Assembly: GCA_014898415.1 (NCBI GenBank)
Contig: RCTD01000026.1
Span: forward strand, 806,001 to 870,000
From: Stromatinia cepivora
Lineage: Eukaryota; Ascomycota; Leotiomycetes; Helotiales; Sclerotiniaceae
Direction: 5' to 3'
Length of the DNA: 64,000 nucleotides
In this document: piece after piece, positions 51,890-63,487 of the stretch
How the letters are laid out: each line of letters starts with the position of its first letter
Numbering within the stretch: the first letter of the stretch is position 1
Notes under the pieces: generated by a model
Told to the model about the DNA's origin: nothing
The model's input: the letters and a program-made list of their open reading frames with translations, nothing else
The model's database searches: none
Program-made: the position numbers and the translations under genes

Positions 51890-53235
51890 ATGAATTTTTA
51901 AAGATATATGGATTTCCTTTTCGCATTCTTGTTTTTGTTTTAATCAAGCTTTTATTGATCATTATCATACCTAAGATTTTGGGATTTAAAAAGGCTAAAC
52001 AAGCGAATTTCAATCGTACTAGACAAACGATAGCTAAAAAGAAAGTTTTGAAAAAATCAAATGCGAAAAAAGATCCTAATACTCCTTCGAAGGACCAACA
52101 AATCGAATAAAAAGAATTAATAAGTTCAACACAGATAATAAACCAAAATATCGATCTCTAGAAACATAACTTAACTAAATCTGTTTCTAGAATAACACAT
52201 CATCATTTATTTCAGAAACCGCTCCCCCCTATCGAAGGAATTGCTGTTTGTTGTAATCAATTACCAATTATAAATTCAAATAGTAATTTAGAGGTAAATT
52301 TCATTCTTGAATCCTATCATATGATTGAAAGGTTTTACTAATTCTATATTTGTAATTATCGAAGTAAAGGTTGTTCGATAAAGGAAAGAAAAGAAAAAGT
52401 ATTTCTTTATTTGATAACAACGATTTATTCGATCCTTTAATACCAGGTTTTTCGGATAATGAATCAAATAAAGAAGAGAAAGAAAAAAAATCATCGAAAA
52501 TTACTGATTCTTCAGCCAAAACAAAAGATGAAGGGAATCGTAAAGAAAGGAACGATCATCCATACATTCGATATATGAAATCGTTGATCGCTGGGAGACA
52601 TAATTTCCACAACGAATACTTTGTTGATTCTTCCAAACCGAATAATCATCAATATTGGAATTGTGATATTCATTCATATACTCCTTTGCCAGCTTTCCTT
52701 TATCCTTTAGTAGATTACTATATCACCGCTTATCAGCAAAATTCGAAAGTAAATTCTTCATTCACCCTCCACCTTTATAATATACTAATCATTGATTGTA
52801 TAATCCAAACAAGGATACAGAATTGCAATAAAAATGATATTGAAAATCGAGAAGAAGAGAAAAGTTGTTTTTTTGCCCCTGTATTATCGTTCCCCCTCTC
52901 CTTGTTATATTATTCATCGGAATCTTCGAAAAGCTGAACGGAAAAAGTACATTGTGATTTCGAAGAGTAATAGTAAAGATAAAAAAGAAAGAGTGGTAGA
53001 AAAAAAAAGAAGGAAAAAGCGGATGATACATTTAAAGAAAAGGGAAAGAAGGGATAATCCCTTGGCTCCTATGGTATTGATGATACTAATAACTCCGATT
53101 ACTTCAATTGTTCCTCGTTCTTTGATTGTTATGGATAATCCAAAGGCTTTTTTATTTGAACTTCAAACTATTAAACTTAAAAAGAAACTTATCCTTCTTC
53201 GAGGACAAAAAAATGAAAAATGGAAAAATAATTAA
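51890..53235 (+). pseudogene. Antisense ORF with N-terminal membrane segment in Copia I
   Basis: Opposite to pol, lying entirely between RNase H (ends about 53460) and the 3' LTR. It starts at the ATG at 51890, conserved in J at 63857; the I copy has lost one T just after it. After about ten residues comes a hydrophobic run (RILVFVLIKLLLIIIIPKIL) and then a Lys/Arg-rich stretch (KKAKQANFNRTRQTIAKKKV), as in a signal-anchor protein with a basic tail. To about 52385 there are three stops in 160 codons, all TAA/TAG. After a shift in an A-rich run, 188 codons are open (52371-52937), containing HPYIRYMKSLIAGRHNFHNE and PLPAFLYPLVDYYITAYQQN. A further shift leads to a very basic segment (52834-53235). 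I know no family for it. A genuine antisense gene is the best reading, but not proven. Confidence 0.55.
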
Positions 53236-53479
53236 CCTTGATTATTCTTTATTTCCCGATGAATATAGAATATACGAATTAGAGTATATCATGGAAAAGT
53301 ATAATAATCTGGGATACCAAATAAAACTCATTCCATCTATACCAAAGGGAAAAAATACAAGCTCCAGATTGTTGTTACTCAAGTTCTATAATTATCATTA
53401 TTTAAGCTCTATAATCGTCGTTATTCAAGTTTTATAATCCTATTACTCATATCTTATAAATTAAAGAGAGATCGGAAGT

Positions 53480-56400
53480 ATTCGAACTTTTGTTTTGTAA
53501 GGTTTTTGGTGAGCCTATTAATAGTCATATCGGTAATCGGTAGATAGATTATATAAAAGTTCCCTTTTGAATATTCTTAATGTAATTATATATTTTGGAT
53601 ATCGATATAATATAGTTTTGTAGTAATCCGTTTGTTTTTATCAATCATTAATCTGATCGTTTATTAATTGTTGTAGAAAATCATTACAAGCTTTTTCATT
53701 GCTAGATCGATCTTTTTTAAGAAATGTAAGATTACCATAATTTCTTTTGATATATATTCGACTCCGAGAAGTTTTGTTTCAATAGTCGAGGTAGTTACAA
53801 TGTCTTACTTGAATACTTTCTATATAATTAAATTATTGAAAAGGGATATAATATACCCTTAAGATGATCGACGAATATTTGGATTATCTGTAAAAGAAGT
53901 GTTTAAGAAGACAAGAAATTGTAGTATTTGATCACTATTATATTGGATTACGAGATATCTTGTATTCTATAGATATTGTAAATAGTGATCAACAATTTTC
54001 ATATAATTATTCGATGGATTAATCAAATAATAATTCAATTGCGAAGTAGTGAATGATATATCCGTTTTTATAATGATTGCAATATATAATACTAAGCTTA
54101 TTTTCTCTTGATACATTTTTATAATATATATAGAAGCTTGACCCTGATTTTTCCGAAATACTATTATCGGGAATGATATACTTACTGTCCCATTTGTTGT
54201 TTTGAATTTCTTAGCAATCTTTTCAATATATGTATCATAAACTAGCCACAACTTTTTCTTGGATCGATTATGGAGTATATATATACCCAGAAACTATTTA
54301 GTATTTTCTAGATCTTGTAGTTTATATATAGCTTTGATTCCCTCGATAATCTTTATAGCAATTGATTCGTTTTTTTTATAATAAATAACCTGAATGTTGT
54401 TTACAAAAAAAAAAATCATAATAATATATTCTAGATTAATATATAAACACAATTCCTTTTTGCATTATACCAATCCTAGTTTCTTAAGCGTTCGAGTAAA
54501 ATCCCTAAACCATATAACTAAAGAATCTTATAGATTATACAAAGTTCGATCGATTATAATATTTTTGTTTAAGATTTTGTATCCATCAAATAGATAGTAT
54601 ACAATTGGGGTACCAAAAGGATTACGTAAAGCATTGATGAAGATATTGATTACATTGTATTGCTTTATTTCGAGATCATATTTAGCAATGATTGTTATTA
54701 CAATTCGAAATGATTAACCTATTAATATAGCGGTGTAAATAATCTCAATAATACTCTTAACCTAAAGATCTCCTTGTATTATTAAATATAAACGACAACG
54801 AATGATTAAACCTTGATCATCGCATTTATACATAAACATCTATTAAAGAAAGATCAATTTTGAAAGTTCCGATCCAGAATCGATTTCACGCCAGGTTTTC
54901 CTAGCCTTAAAGTTATTAATCTCAAAATCGCAGTCCTGTTTGAACCAATATCCCATTTGATGATCTTTTAATTGGTAATAAAAACGAGGTAATTTTGGAA
55001 CTACAAATGTATGAATTCGAAGAAGTGATATTGTTTGTAATCTATTGATTGTAGACCAGATAGAAGGCAATAATGATTTTGCTTCAATTCCAGTGGTGAT
55101 TATATTATGAACTATTACAAATTGGGAACACTCCTTTATATCGTCCATTCCTTGTTGATTAAGCTAGAATATAAAATGAAAGTTATTTAAACAAGATAAT
55201 TCTATTGAATCTATCCTTTGAGATATAACAATTCCTATATAAGATTCAGCGTTGGAATCGCTTTCTTGATGGCATTGCTATATACACAATTGCCTTTGTA
55301 TGCGTACTGATTGCTTTAAAATACAAGAGCTAGGTGACTCCCGGAAGAAAGATGATTCCGAATAATAATCGTATAATTAAAACTTAAACGGATTGATTTG
55401 AGCCCTAAGTATTTCAATCTTTATAATACAAACTCTTTTAGACATCTATTCGAGATTATAAATCTACAAATTCTTTATAAATCGATCAAATAAATATATA
55501 GAGTACGATAATCTTTGTAATGATTAAATTTCTTTTACAGAATACTCTGATTGATTATTTCAATGTATATACTTCCTTTTGGAACATTAAAGTTGATCGA
55601 TTGAAATAATCTCTAAATCACTTTCGTATATATCACGAAGAACTTCAATAATACGATCAATAGATTTATACTCCATATTCCTTATATCAATACATTCGAT
55701 GAGATTGGGATCCGTATTATTGTTACAAATATTTCTTTAAACAATATCAACATCTTTACCCACAAAATATAATTACTCCTTAATAAAAGAATCAGTTTCT
55801 CCAGTTTCTCCAATAAAAGAATCGACCAACACTCGTATATCTTTATTATATACCTTATCCTTACCATCTAAAAGATTAGATAGATTGGATAATCCTAAAT
55901 CGATTTCTTTATTCCTATTATCACCCCCCAGATCTATATCTACCCCCAAGATCAATTCGTTTGTAAACAGTAAATCTGAAATACATTTGATAAATAAATC
56001 AAAAGCTTTTCGATCTGTAAAAATAGATAAATAAATGAAATCCTTATAATTATCCTCGTTTTGAATAATTATCCTATCCAATTCGATATAATCTTATAGA
56101 TCAAGAGCTTTAGCAAACTCCTTAAGTTCTTCTATAATATAAATATCGATTATTCGATTAATAAAATCCATACAATAAATGAATTCCTTATTGAACATTA
56201 CATTTCGAATAATAATAACTCTATCGAACTTGAATATCCATATACAATAAATTAATATACCTGGGATATAACCCACTAAATATCCAATATATACTTAAGG
56301 ATTGGTTTTATATTATTTCCTATTAATTCTAACTTCTTTGTTTTTATTTAAAAAGTAAATTCGGCATTTATACCTGTAAATTCCATTCCAATTGAAATAG

Positions 56401-58800
56401 AGATCGTTAAATATTTTCTTTATAAGCAAAAGATTATTTTTACAAAAATAATCATGGAATCATATATCGAATACCTCATTGAGCGATTTAAAGGATTTGG
56501 TTTTCAAAGGACTTATATTATATAGATAAATAACAGTTTACATTATTTCCATCTATAATTTATCTAATAAATCTATTATGATCTATATTTTTATCTGTTT
56601 TGTGATTATTTCTTATTCTATATATTCTGATCCTTTATTGAATTCATACATATAAAATAAGGATAATTCGAATTCGATATCTTCTTGTTTGATTCATTTC
56701 TCAAATAATATTGCTTTCATAATTCCAATAATAAATATATTATTATCCTATTTGATCATTACAATCGTTAAATCATATTTATAATGAATCCAAATTACAA
56801 AACTTTGAATGATTATAAATACTTTGTTATATATTTTACGATAAATTGAATATAAAAAGATTTTACTATAATATATTTCTTTGATCAATAGAAACTATAA
56901 TATATTGTTATACCTTTTATTGAAATCAAAAAAATCCTATTGAATTTTATAGAAGGATTAAAATAATTAATGATCATTTAGAATACAAAAAATGATTTAC
57001 TTTATATAAATACAAATGTAATTAATATAATTGAAACGAATAATACTTTTTATTTTGATATTTTATATTGCAAATACTAAATATTCAAAAGTTTCCTTTT
57101 CCAAATATTCAAAGTATTTATATTATATTTCATTTATATCTTCTCTTAAGAAAAATGAATTACAAGAATAATGAAATACTTTGTTTATTTTTCTGTTTAT
57201 TATTGAATACATTATAAAAGAGTTGTTTATAGAAATAGATAAAAGAATATTCGAATAAATAGAAAATAATTTATATTCTAAGAATATAAGATTTTCAATA
57301 TAAATGTATTAAACAATTATTATACTATTTATATGATTTCCTTTACAAAAAGTACAATTATATCTTGAAAACTATAAGCCAGTTTTCTTCAATCGAACCT
57401 CCGAAATAATATTGATATAAAAACCAGAGATAAATATTATATCGTTTAAGATTAAATCATTATTAGGATAACCTTCTTTCTTGATAATCTTTTTGATAAT
57501 ACAAACCCTGCATCCTAGAACTTGAAAACTAGAAGTACTTGCTTTTACAAGATCATTAGGATCGGATGATTGATATTGATAATCATCCAGCAGAAATATA
57601 TCATTCATAACATATATAGCATTACAATTATCGAGCAAAGTGCTATTGGATAGATGATATATTTTTATTGCTATAGAATATACCCCTGATTAATCGTATC
57701 GAGTATCCAAGATAATAGCATTGATTGAAGGTTCTGGAGGATTAATGAAATCTTTTATTTATTTCCTTTTAATTTAATCAGGATGAAATTGTTTTTATGA
57801 ATACAATTTTGCTCAATCCTTAATTGCTTATAGCTCGTTTTCGTTGAATACCTTTTTGAATGATGGATTGATCTTTTCGGTGAGCGCTAATTTTATGGCT
57901 TTGCAATTATGTGCAGTATAGCCATAACCAATTCTATTGTTCCATTCAGATTTGGTTTTGCAAGGATATTTCTAGATCTTTTTAATCTTTTGATTGTTTT
58001 TAGAATTAATACTCTTCTTATTCTTTTTAAACCTTTTATCATTTTGAAAAAAGATAAATATAGAATATACTCCTCTTTTAGTTTTTGGGGAAATAGAATC
58101 CTGAAAGATTAATTTTTCAAAAACATCTTTGAATTACTTGAATGAGAGATTAGATAATTCGAATTGATTGTTTATTTCGATTTATGTGATTATAATATTT
58201 GCTTAAGTTGGGAGTATCTTGGTATCAATGGTTTATAGAAAAGTATTGATAGCGATTTCATTTTATACCTTAATAATCTTATATACAAAAGCTTTGATAT
58301 AGACTATAATCCAATCCCTATACCATTTAACAAAATCGATTCTATTGAACGAAGCTTGCATTAGAATAGACCGATATTCTTGTAGTACTGCGAACTTGAT
58401 AGTAATTATTATAGATATAAGTTTCTTTTTGAATGCATTAATGATCATTTTAAATGAAAAAGTTGTAATACCTTGATTAAGAATGGATAGTTTTATAAAA
58501 TATATTTGATTAACTAATGATTCGATTTACTTATAAACATCCCTGAAAACTTTATAATTCTGTATATATTCTTGTTATCGGTATTGATATTTTAATTGAA
58601 GAAAAGCAAACTCGAAAAAGATTTCTTAAAAGATAATTGGAAATGGAATAGTGAATCTATTAAGAATAGATCCTAATATATTATTATTAAAATCTTTCAT
58701 CTTCGTATCTTCATTAACATCTTCCCTAGATTGGATTGCTACAAAATATTTTGAAAATTCTTTTTAGTATTGAATTTGTTTCTTTTGATCGTATTTGACT
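53480..58800 (-). pseudogene. Copia I gag-pol remnant
   Basis: Minus strand. A gag block is at 58448-58263 (FVKWYRDWIIVYIKAFVY). Protease/pre-integrase sequence at 57638-57372 reads ILNDIIFISGFYINIISEVR. The integrase C terminus at 56276-56094 reads VGYIPG, IYCIWIFKFDRVIIIRNV. RT begins at 55148-54843 (LPRFYYQLKDHQMGYWF); its catalytic box near 54396-54407 reads FVNN, both Asp lost. RNase H at 54251-53480 reads YIIKMYQEKISLV then INPSNNYMKIVDHYLQYL, and near 53790 TTSTIE followed by LLGVEYISKE. This is the complete Copia order. Stops are frequent and of TAA/TAG type. Most of 57300-56300 is too degraded to assign beyond integrase by position. Confidence 0.85.
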
Positions 58801-59169
58801 TGAAGATTGATAACAGAAAGTAAAACAGATAATTTGACTAAAAACCAATCGATCTAAATATGGATAAATTTACTCATCAAATCGAAACTTAAAATAAATA
58901 TCGTTGATATAAAAACAAACGGGTTGTTTTTTGGATTGATTAAATCCCAGATTCCTTAAACTTGATATTTATTTTTCAAACATAAATATCATTCCGGTCA
59001 TTGAATACAGATTATAAGAAGAAAATCATTTTGATCCTTTATTATATTAAATAAAGGTAACTGAATTGATATAAATATTGAATTATAAATAAAATAGAAA
59101 TGATATTTTAAAAATGATCCCTTGAGTACTTAGTAATCACCGGATAGAAAGTTATATAGATTTTAAAAG

Positions 59170-59185
59170 CTATCAGGCTCATAAC
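59170..59185 (-). promoter_or_regulatory. Half-tRNA initiator-Met primer binding site of Copia I
   Basis: Directly inside the right LTR the minus strand reads GTTATGAGCCTGATAG. Its complement, CAGGCTCATAAC, is the anticodon-loop and 5' anticodon-stem sequence of fungal initiator tRNA-Met, the primer half-molecule used by Ty1/Copia elements. It fixes the orientation of Copia I as minus. Confidence 0.8.
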
Positions 59186-59494
59186 TATCACAAGATAGTA
59201 TAATTACACAGCACTTTCAAAGATCGTTGAATAAATAATACACATAATTGATAAAGTAAAAGAATTGAATGATTTACCCTTGATTATATAAATCAAGAGC
59301 TGTATATATAGAACAAATGAATAGTTATCTAACCGATATACACCTTAATTAGACTAGATCTTTGTTTATTAGTATATCAGGATCACCTTATCAATTGATG
59401 GATTGGTAAGGGCTAGTAGATCCTTCATTCCGATTGGAAAGCATACGCTTTGATCCTTCATAAGATACAGGGGATTGCGGGGCTTTCCGTGACA
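59186..59494 (-). repeat. 5' LTR of Copia I
   Basis: 309 bp, outer end GGGGCTTTCCGTGACA intact, then ATATT duplication. Confidence 0.93.
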
Positions 59495-62400
59495 ATATTA
59501 GTTCGATATATTCGATTACATTTAAAATCAATCTATATATAAACAAAAACAGTTATAGATTTTAAATATAGTACCTCTATTATTAAGAAGATTTTGAAGG
59601 TCTATAGAATCATCAATTGAAAGTATAAAAAGCGGCCGGAACTTATTCAGGCATATACATTCAAACGGCTTGTATAGTGTCTAGCATATAAAAGATTGAC
59701 AATGGAGAAATAGAGATTAGTTGTATAGAACGACGAATGCTTTGTAAAATGGGGGCGGGGTAAAAGAGAAGAATAATGCTTTTGCACTTCCGTTTAGAAA
59801 TGGGAATCTAGAATGGTTCAAATATATAGTACGAATAAAAATATGAAGATTATGGTTTGGGAAGGCTTTTGGGATCTTGGAAGGAGTAATCTATATATAA
59901 TGGATAGAGATTTTGAGAGTAAGAAATATGAATATAATACTAATTCATATCTCGAGATCTTTGATATTGAGGTAGGCCCTGCTTTTGAAAGATTGGATCC
60001 AGGGTATGAATTTATGTAGGATAATATTTCTATTTATTGTATCTATAAAGTACAGAATTAGTTTTAAAAGAAAGGGATCCTAATATTGAAGGATTAGCCT
60101 TTTTATTCTTTTGATCTCAATCTTATTGAATATATTTGGTGGGCTTTAAAAATGAGGTTATATAAAATATTTCTTGATATTGCAATCGATAAAAGCGAAT
60201 CGGAATATACTAAATAAAGGTTAAAGAGTTATTTATAAGTAATTTGGGATATATTAGATCAAGAATTATTCGATAAATTAGGAGCGAATATATCTGATAG
60301 AATTAAGGTCTGTATTATAGCAAAGGGCTGATATACAAAATATTGATTAATTGTGAAGCGATAAGGATTTGAATTTTTTTTGAGGAATAGTATAGATACA
60401 GAACTTCAATATATTCAAATTTTAGATTATAATAATTAATGGTTGATTTTATAATTAAGTTGAAAGGTAGATGTTGAATATATAAAAAAACTGAAATTAG
60501 ATTGTGGGGTAATATAAGTTGACTAGTACTGTAATAGTTATTTTTTTTGAAACTTTTTTTTATTTACTTTTAAAAATTAAATAGAAAAGGTCAAAGAAGA
60601 AATAACAAAGATTAAACTTTTTATTACAATCAAGAAAATGTAATATAGATAAAGGTACTAATATAAGGTGGAATTCTTTATCCTCCCAAATATGGATAAC
60701 GGTATACCATAAAGCAGGATTACATTTTAAAAGAAGTTGAATAATCGAAAAGTAGTAATTCGGGAATGGGTCTTTTTTAAAAACTCTGCGGAAATGTTAT
60801 TCGTAAACAATAAGAACATTTTCGTAAACATTTTGCAAATTGAATCTATCTTTTTATTCGAAGATATACTGAAACGAAGGGATGTACAGGGTAAATTGGT
60901 TTTCAAAAGATTCTCCATTTGGTAATCCTAATAGAAAAAGGTTATCTTTAAAAGCTTTATTAGAATTAAAGGAATAGAAACTCCTTATTAAGCCGAATTG
61001 ATTAGGGCCGAAGGTTTGCTTTGATTATTTCAGAGTCAAGGATTGATATAAACAGAATTAAGAGTAGAATACCCCTATCAACTTTATTTCGTTAATACGC
61101 TTTTGGTTTCTAGCAATAGTAATCAATTTGTTTCGTAGTTCTTTAGCCGAAACATACTTCGACTTTAAATTGAAGAATTTTGTTAAAGTATATAAATAAT
61201 ATATACATAAAGTATTTACAGTAATTTGTTTTTCCAGTAATACGATAACTTTTTATTTTATTTGATTGGCAATATATTCGTTATTCATTAAAGAGTACCA
61301 TTCCTCTTTAAACTAATAATCTAAATCGCAAAAGCAGCTTTTTAGTTCCTATAAAGAATTTAAAATCGTTTTAAAATTATCGGAGGTTGAATTGTTATCA
61401 TCTGAAACAAATTCAACATTATAATTAATCATATAACGATGAAATACAAATCTATTCAGAATAAATAGATAAAAAGGGACTTTTTTCGAAAGATCAAAAT
61501 GATAATCTTTCTTTTCCTATTTATTGATATTCGCGATTGCAGGCTCCGAAATTGGTATAATCACTTGGGAGTAAAGAAATCGGCGTATATAAGGGGTATC
61601 TAATATAGCAATTACTTTCAATCATTTCTTAGTATTAAATTCCTCTTCATTATTATTATTATTGAAGGATACTAGGGCAGTTTTTGTGGTAATCATTTTA
61701 TAAATAGGTTTATCCCTTTATTGAACTTCGGAGGGGTTTTCGCTTTCACAATATTCTCTCAAAAATCCAAGATTATTGAAAATAAATTTATAGGTTTTAA
61801 GAATAGGATTCTATATAAGATTGTAAAGAAAAAGTATTCAATCTTTTTTGTTCTTTGTATCAACTTTTGTAATGAATTTATATATAATATAGAAATCTGC
61901 AGGACTATACTTTTTGACTCCCTTGCCTCTTTTTCGTATAAGGCGTTCAGTTATATACCCATTCAAAAACTTTATAAGGATTTAAGGGTTGAAATAAAAG
62001 ATATAATAGATTATATTCGTTCTTATTAAAGTATTATTTAAATTTATATTTTTCAATTAGAAATGAGCGAAAGTTTTTCCTTAGGCAATTATTCAAATTC
62101 TTTCGAGATTTTTAAAATCTTTTTTGGTTTTATTATAATATTATTCAATAAATTGAATTGCATTATTGTTTTTAGCAAAATAATCGATTTTGAAAAGATT
62201 AATTATTTTATAAAGCTTTTGATTTTCGATTCGATCTTTTATTTTATTTATAAAATCTTTAATGAGGTTAGTAATATTCATAGAGTAATTGAGTTATTAT
62301 TCAAGAGTGTTATATTTTTCCTTAATTTCAAAAGTTTCAATGAATACGAATACTTCAATTTTGTTGTTAAAGGAATAATTCTTGTATTGGATAAGAAAAG

Positions 62401-62899
62401 GAATGTTATTGTTAATAAAGCAAAAAATTATAATCTGATTAAATTCTTCTTCAGATATTATATCAAAACTTAAATAAAAGTTTGTATAAATAATAAAATG
62501 AGTATAAACAAAAAGTTGATAATTTCAAATCAAATTATTAGAGAAAGTAGATTTAAAAAGAAAATATTGAATTGTTCAAATATTATTCAGGAATTGTTCA
62601 CAAATTGTTTAAAAGCGAAATTGATAGTATAATAAGTTTTTTCAAAAAGGATTCAAACATTTTTTTTCTTTTAAGAATTATAAAGCTTTTCTTATTGAAT
62701 TTTTTAATTAATGATCAAAAACTTATAATAATAATTTCTTTTTGGTTTGTTATATTTATTTTTTTTCTTTTGGTTCTATATTGTTTTATAATTAAACAAA
62801 GAATAATCTTTGGTTATTTGTTATCTTTTGTTTGGAAAGTTATGGATATCTAGAAACTCGATTCTTTTGATCTATTTATTTATACAAATCCTTAGAATT

Positions 62900-63178
62900 G
62901 TTATCTACAAAAAGATCTGAGTGTAAGATATATTTCTTGAAATGAATATCTATATAGATTCTATCAAGCGGGGTATCATTTATCTTTTCAAAAATGTATA
63001 TGGAAAGACCCTTCAATTTCTTTATCATTTTGTAAGGTTCGTATTATTTGAAAGCAAGTTTTGTATTACGAGATATATCGATTTTTGATTAGGGGTTGTA
63101 ATATAGAATTATATCTTCAGTTTGAATATTCTTATTCAATATTTTGTGATCGAAATTATATTAAAGTTTATTATTTTC
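62900..63178 (-). pseudogene. Integrase C-terminal fragment of element H
   Basis: Minus strand. Sequence such as IQTEDIILYYNP, TKLAFKWYEPYKMIK and DTPLDRIYIDIHFKKYIL matches the integrase C-terminal beta-barrel of Ty3/Gypsy polyproteins (usual wording: ...LLHN, KLSFRWLGPYR, DGTPLxGTYAGNRLKKF). One TAA/TAG replaces Gln in two places. The remainder is separated by element J at 63179. It is in the same frame as the long downstream reading frame. Confidence 0.75.
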
Positions 63179-63487
63179 TATCACGGGATAGTATGATTAC
63201 ACGGCACTTTCAGGGATCGTTGAATAAATGGTATACATGATTGATAAAGTAAAAGAATTAAATGATTTGTTTTTGATTATATAAATTAAAAGTTATATAT
63301 ATAGAACAAATGAATAGTTATTTAATCGATATGTATCTTAATTAGGCTAGATCTTTGTTTATTAGTATATTAGGATCATTTTATCAATTGATAGATTGAT
63401 AAGGGCTAATAGATTCTTTATTTCAATTGAAAAATATATACTTTAATCCTTCATAAGATACAAAAGATTGTAGAGCTTTTTATGATA
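63179..63487 (-). repeat. 3' LTR of element J
   Basis: 309 bp, begins TATCACGGGATAGTATG, ends TTTTTATGATA. Confidence 0.92.

Larger units (their letters stand above)
51212..59494 (-). mobile_element. Copia I: third Copia family, full length, inside mariner K
   Basis: LTRs of 309 bp at 51212-51520 and 59186-59494, ends TGTCACGG...CCGTGACA, total 8283 bp. Target duplication ATATT is at 51207-51211 and 59495-59499. Orientation is minus by PBS and pol. It is about 2.8 kb longer than Copia A/B/C, partly because 1.9 kb between RNase H and the 3' LTR holds an antisense frame. Element J is a second copy. Confidence 0.93.
51041..60346 (+). pseudogene. Tc1/mariner transposase, interrupted by Copia I
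   Basis: The N-terminal part (51041-51211) reads as a helix-turn-helix region (KIIGKVFNGFNLYCIAIDLN); it resumes at 59500 with a block RYIRLHLKSIYIQTK and continues to a TGA at 60344-60346. Catalytic triad: Asp codon 59732-59734 (NDEC), Asp codon 60020-60022 (M-stop-DN, the stop replacing Gln), Glu codon 60128-60130 (DLNLIEYIWWAL), with 35 residues between the last two. Conserved text such as MVWEGFW and LYIMDRDFESKKYEY is typical of fungal Tc1-like elements. Several TAG/TGA codons replace Trp or Gln. The enzyme cuts and pastes at TA; this copy is dead twice, by mutation and by the 8.3-kb insertion. Confidence 0.9.
50865..60531 (+). mobile_element. Element K: Tc1/mariner DNA transposon in H, split by Copia I
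   Basis: Terminal inverted repeats of about 29 bp: the left end starts CAGTAACCGTG and continues to TTATATTACCCCA; the right end (60503-60531), complemented, starts CAGTACTAGTC and continues to the same TTATATTACCCCA. TA dinucleotides flank both ends (50863-50864, 60532-60533), the mariner target duplication. Without Copia I it is 1379 bp. The H reading frame is continuous across the empty site, which confirms the boundaries. Confidence 0.9.
49577..62899 (-). pseudogene. Very long unknown reading frame downstream of integrase in element H
   Basis: On the minus strand the integrase frame continues from 62899 to 60534 and, after removing mariner K with one copy of its TA, from 50862 to a TGA at 49577-49579: about 1217 codons in one frame. 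By my hand count 18 stops fall in the 560 codons between 62220 and 60541 (15 TAA/TAG, 3 TGA), against about 10% expected for such DNA, and all are explicable as mutated Gln or Arg codons. Recognisable wording includes EEWYSLMNNEYIANQI, KYVSAKELRNKLITIARNQK, RSNAILRYTGSPKSCKSI and SLVGSSGIQGTVSILDTDYK. I recognise no family. It is in the position of a retroviral third gene but with no clear signal peptide or fusion-protein architecture. It could be a captured host gene or an extended polyprotein. Confidence 0.6.
49113..63178 (-). mobile_element. Element H: Gypsy-like element in E, with mariner K and Copia J inside; 5' part outside window
   Basis: Begins abruptly in Gypsy E with TGTGAAAGAGGTAGG. 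An LTR-like segment (49113-49404) is followed by a purine tract on the minus strand, which marks the 3' end of a minus-strand element. The minus strand carries the C-terminal end of a Gypsy-type integrase near 63150-62900. Own DNA is 49113-50864 and 60534-63178. It is cut on the right by element J; the matching LTR and target duplication (expected GGTAT) are not in the window. Confidence 0.65.

Noticed and set aside
53967..55148. A separate minus-strand Copia fragment inserted within element I
   Set aside because: Domain order, the initiator-Met primer site beside the right LTR and matched 309-bp LTRs show that this is the pol of Copia I itself.
61721..62853. Three sizeable + strand open frames (61721-62029, 62063-62473, 62572-62853) rich in Phe, Ile and Tyr
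   Set aside because: They lie antisense to the long minus-strand frame of element H, which shows integrase text, Gln-type stops and varied amino-acid usage. The + frames read as low-complexity AT-driven protein with no motif.
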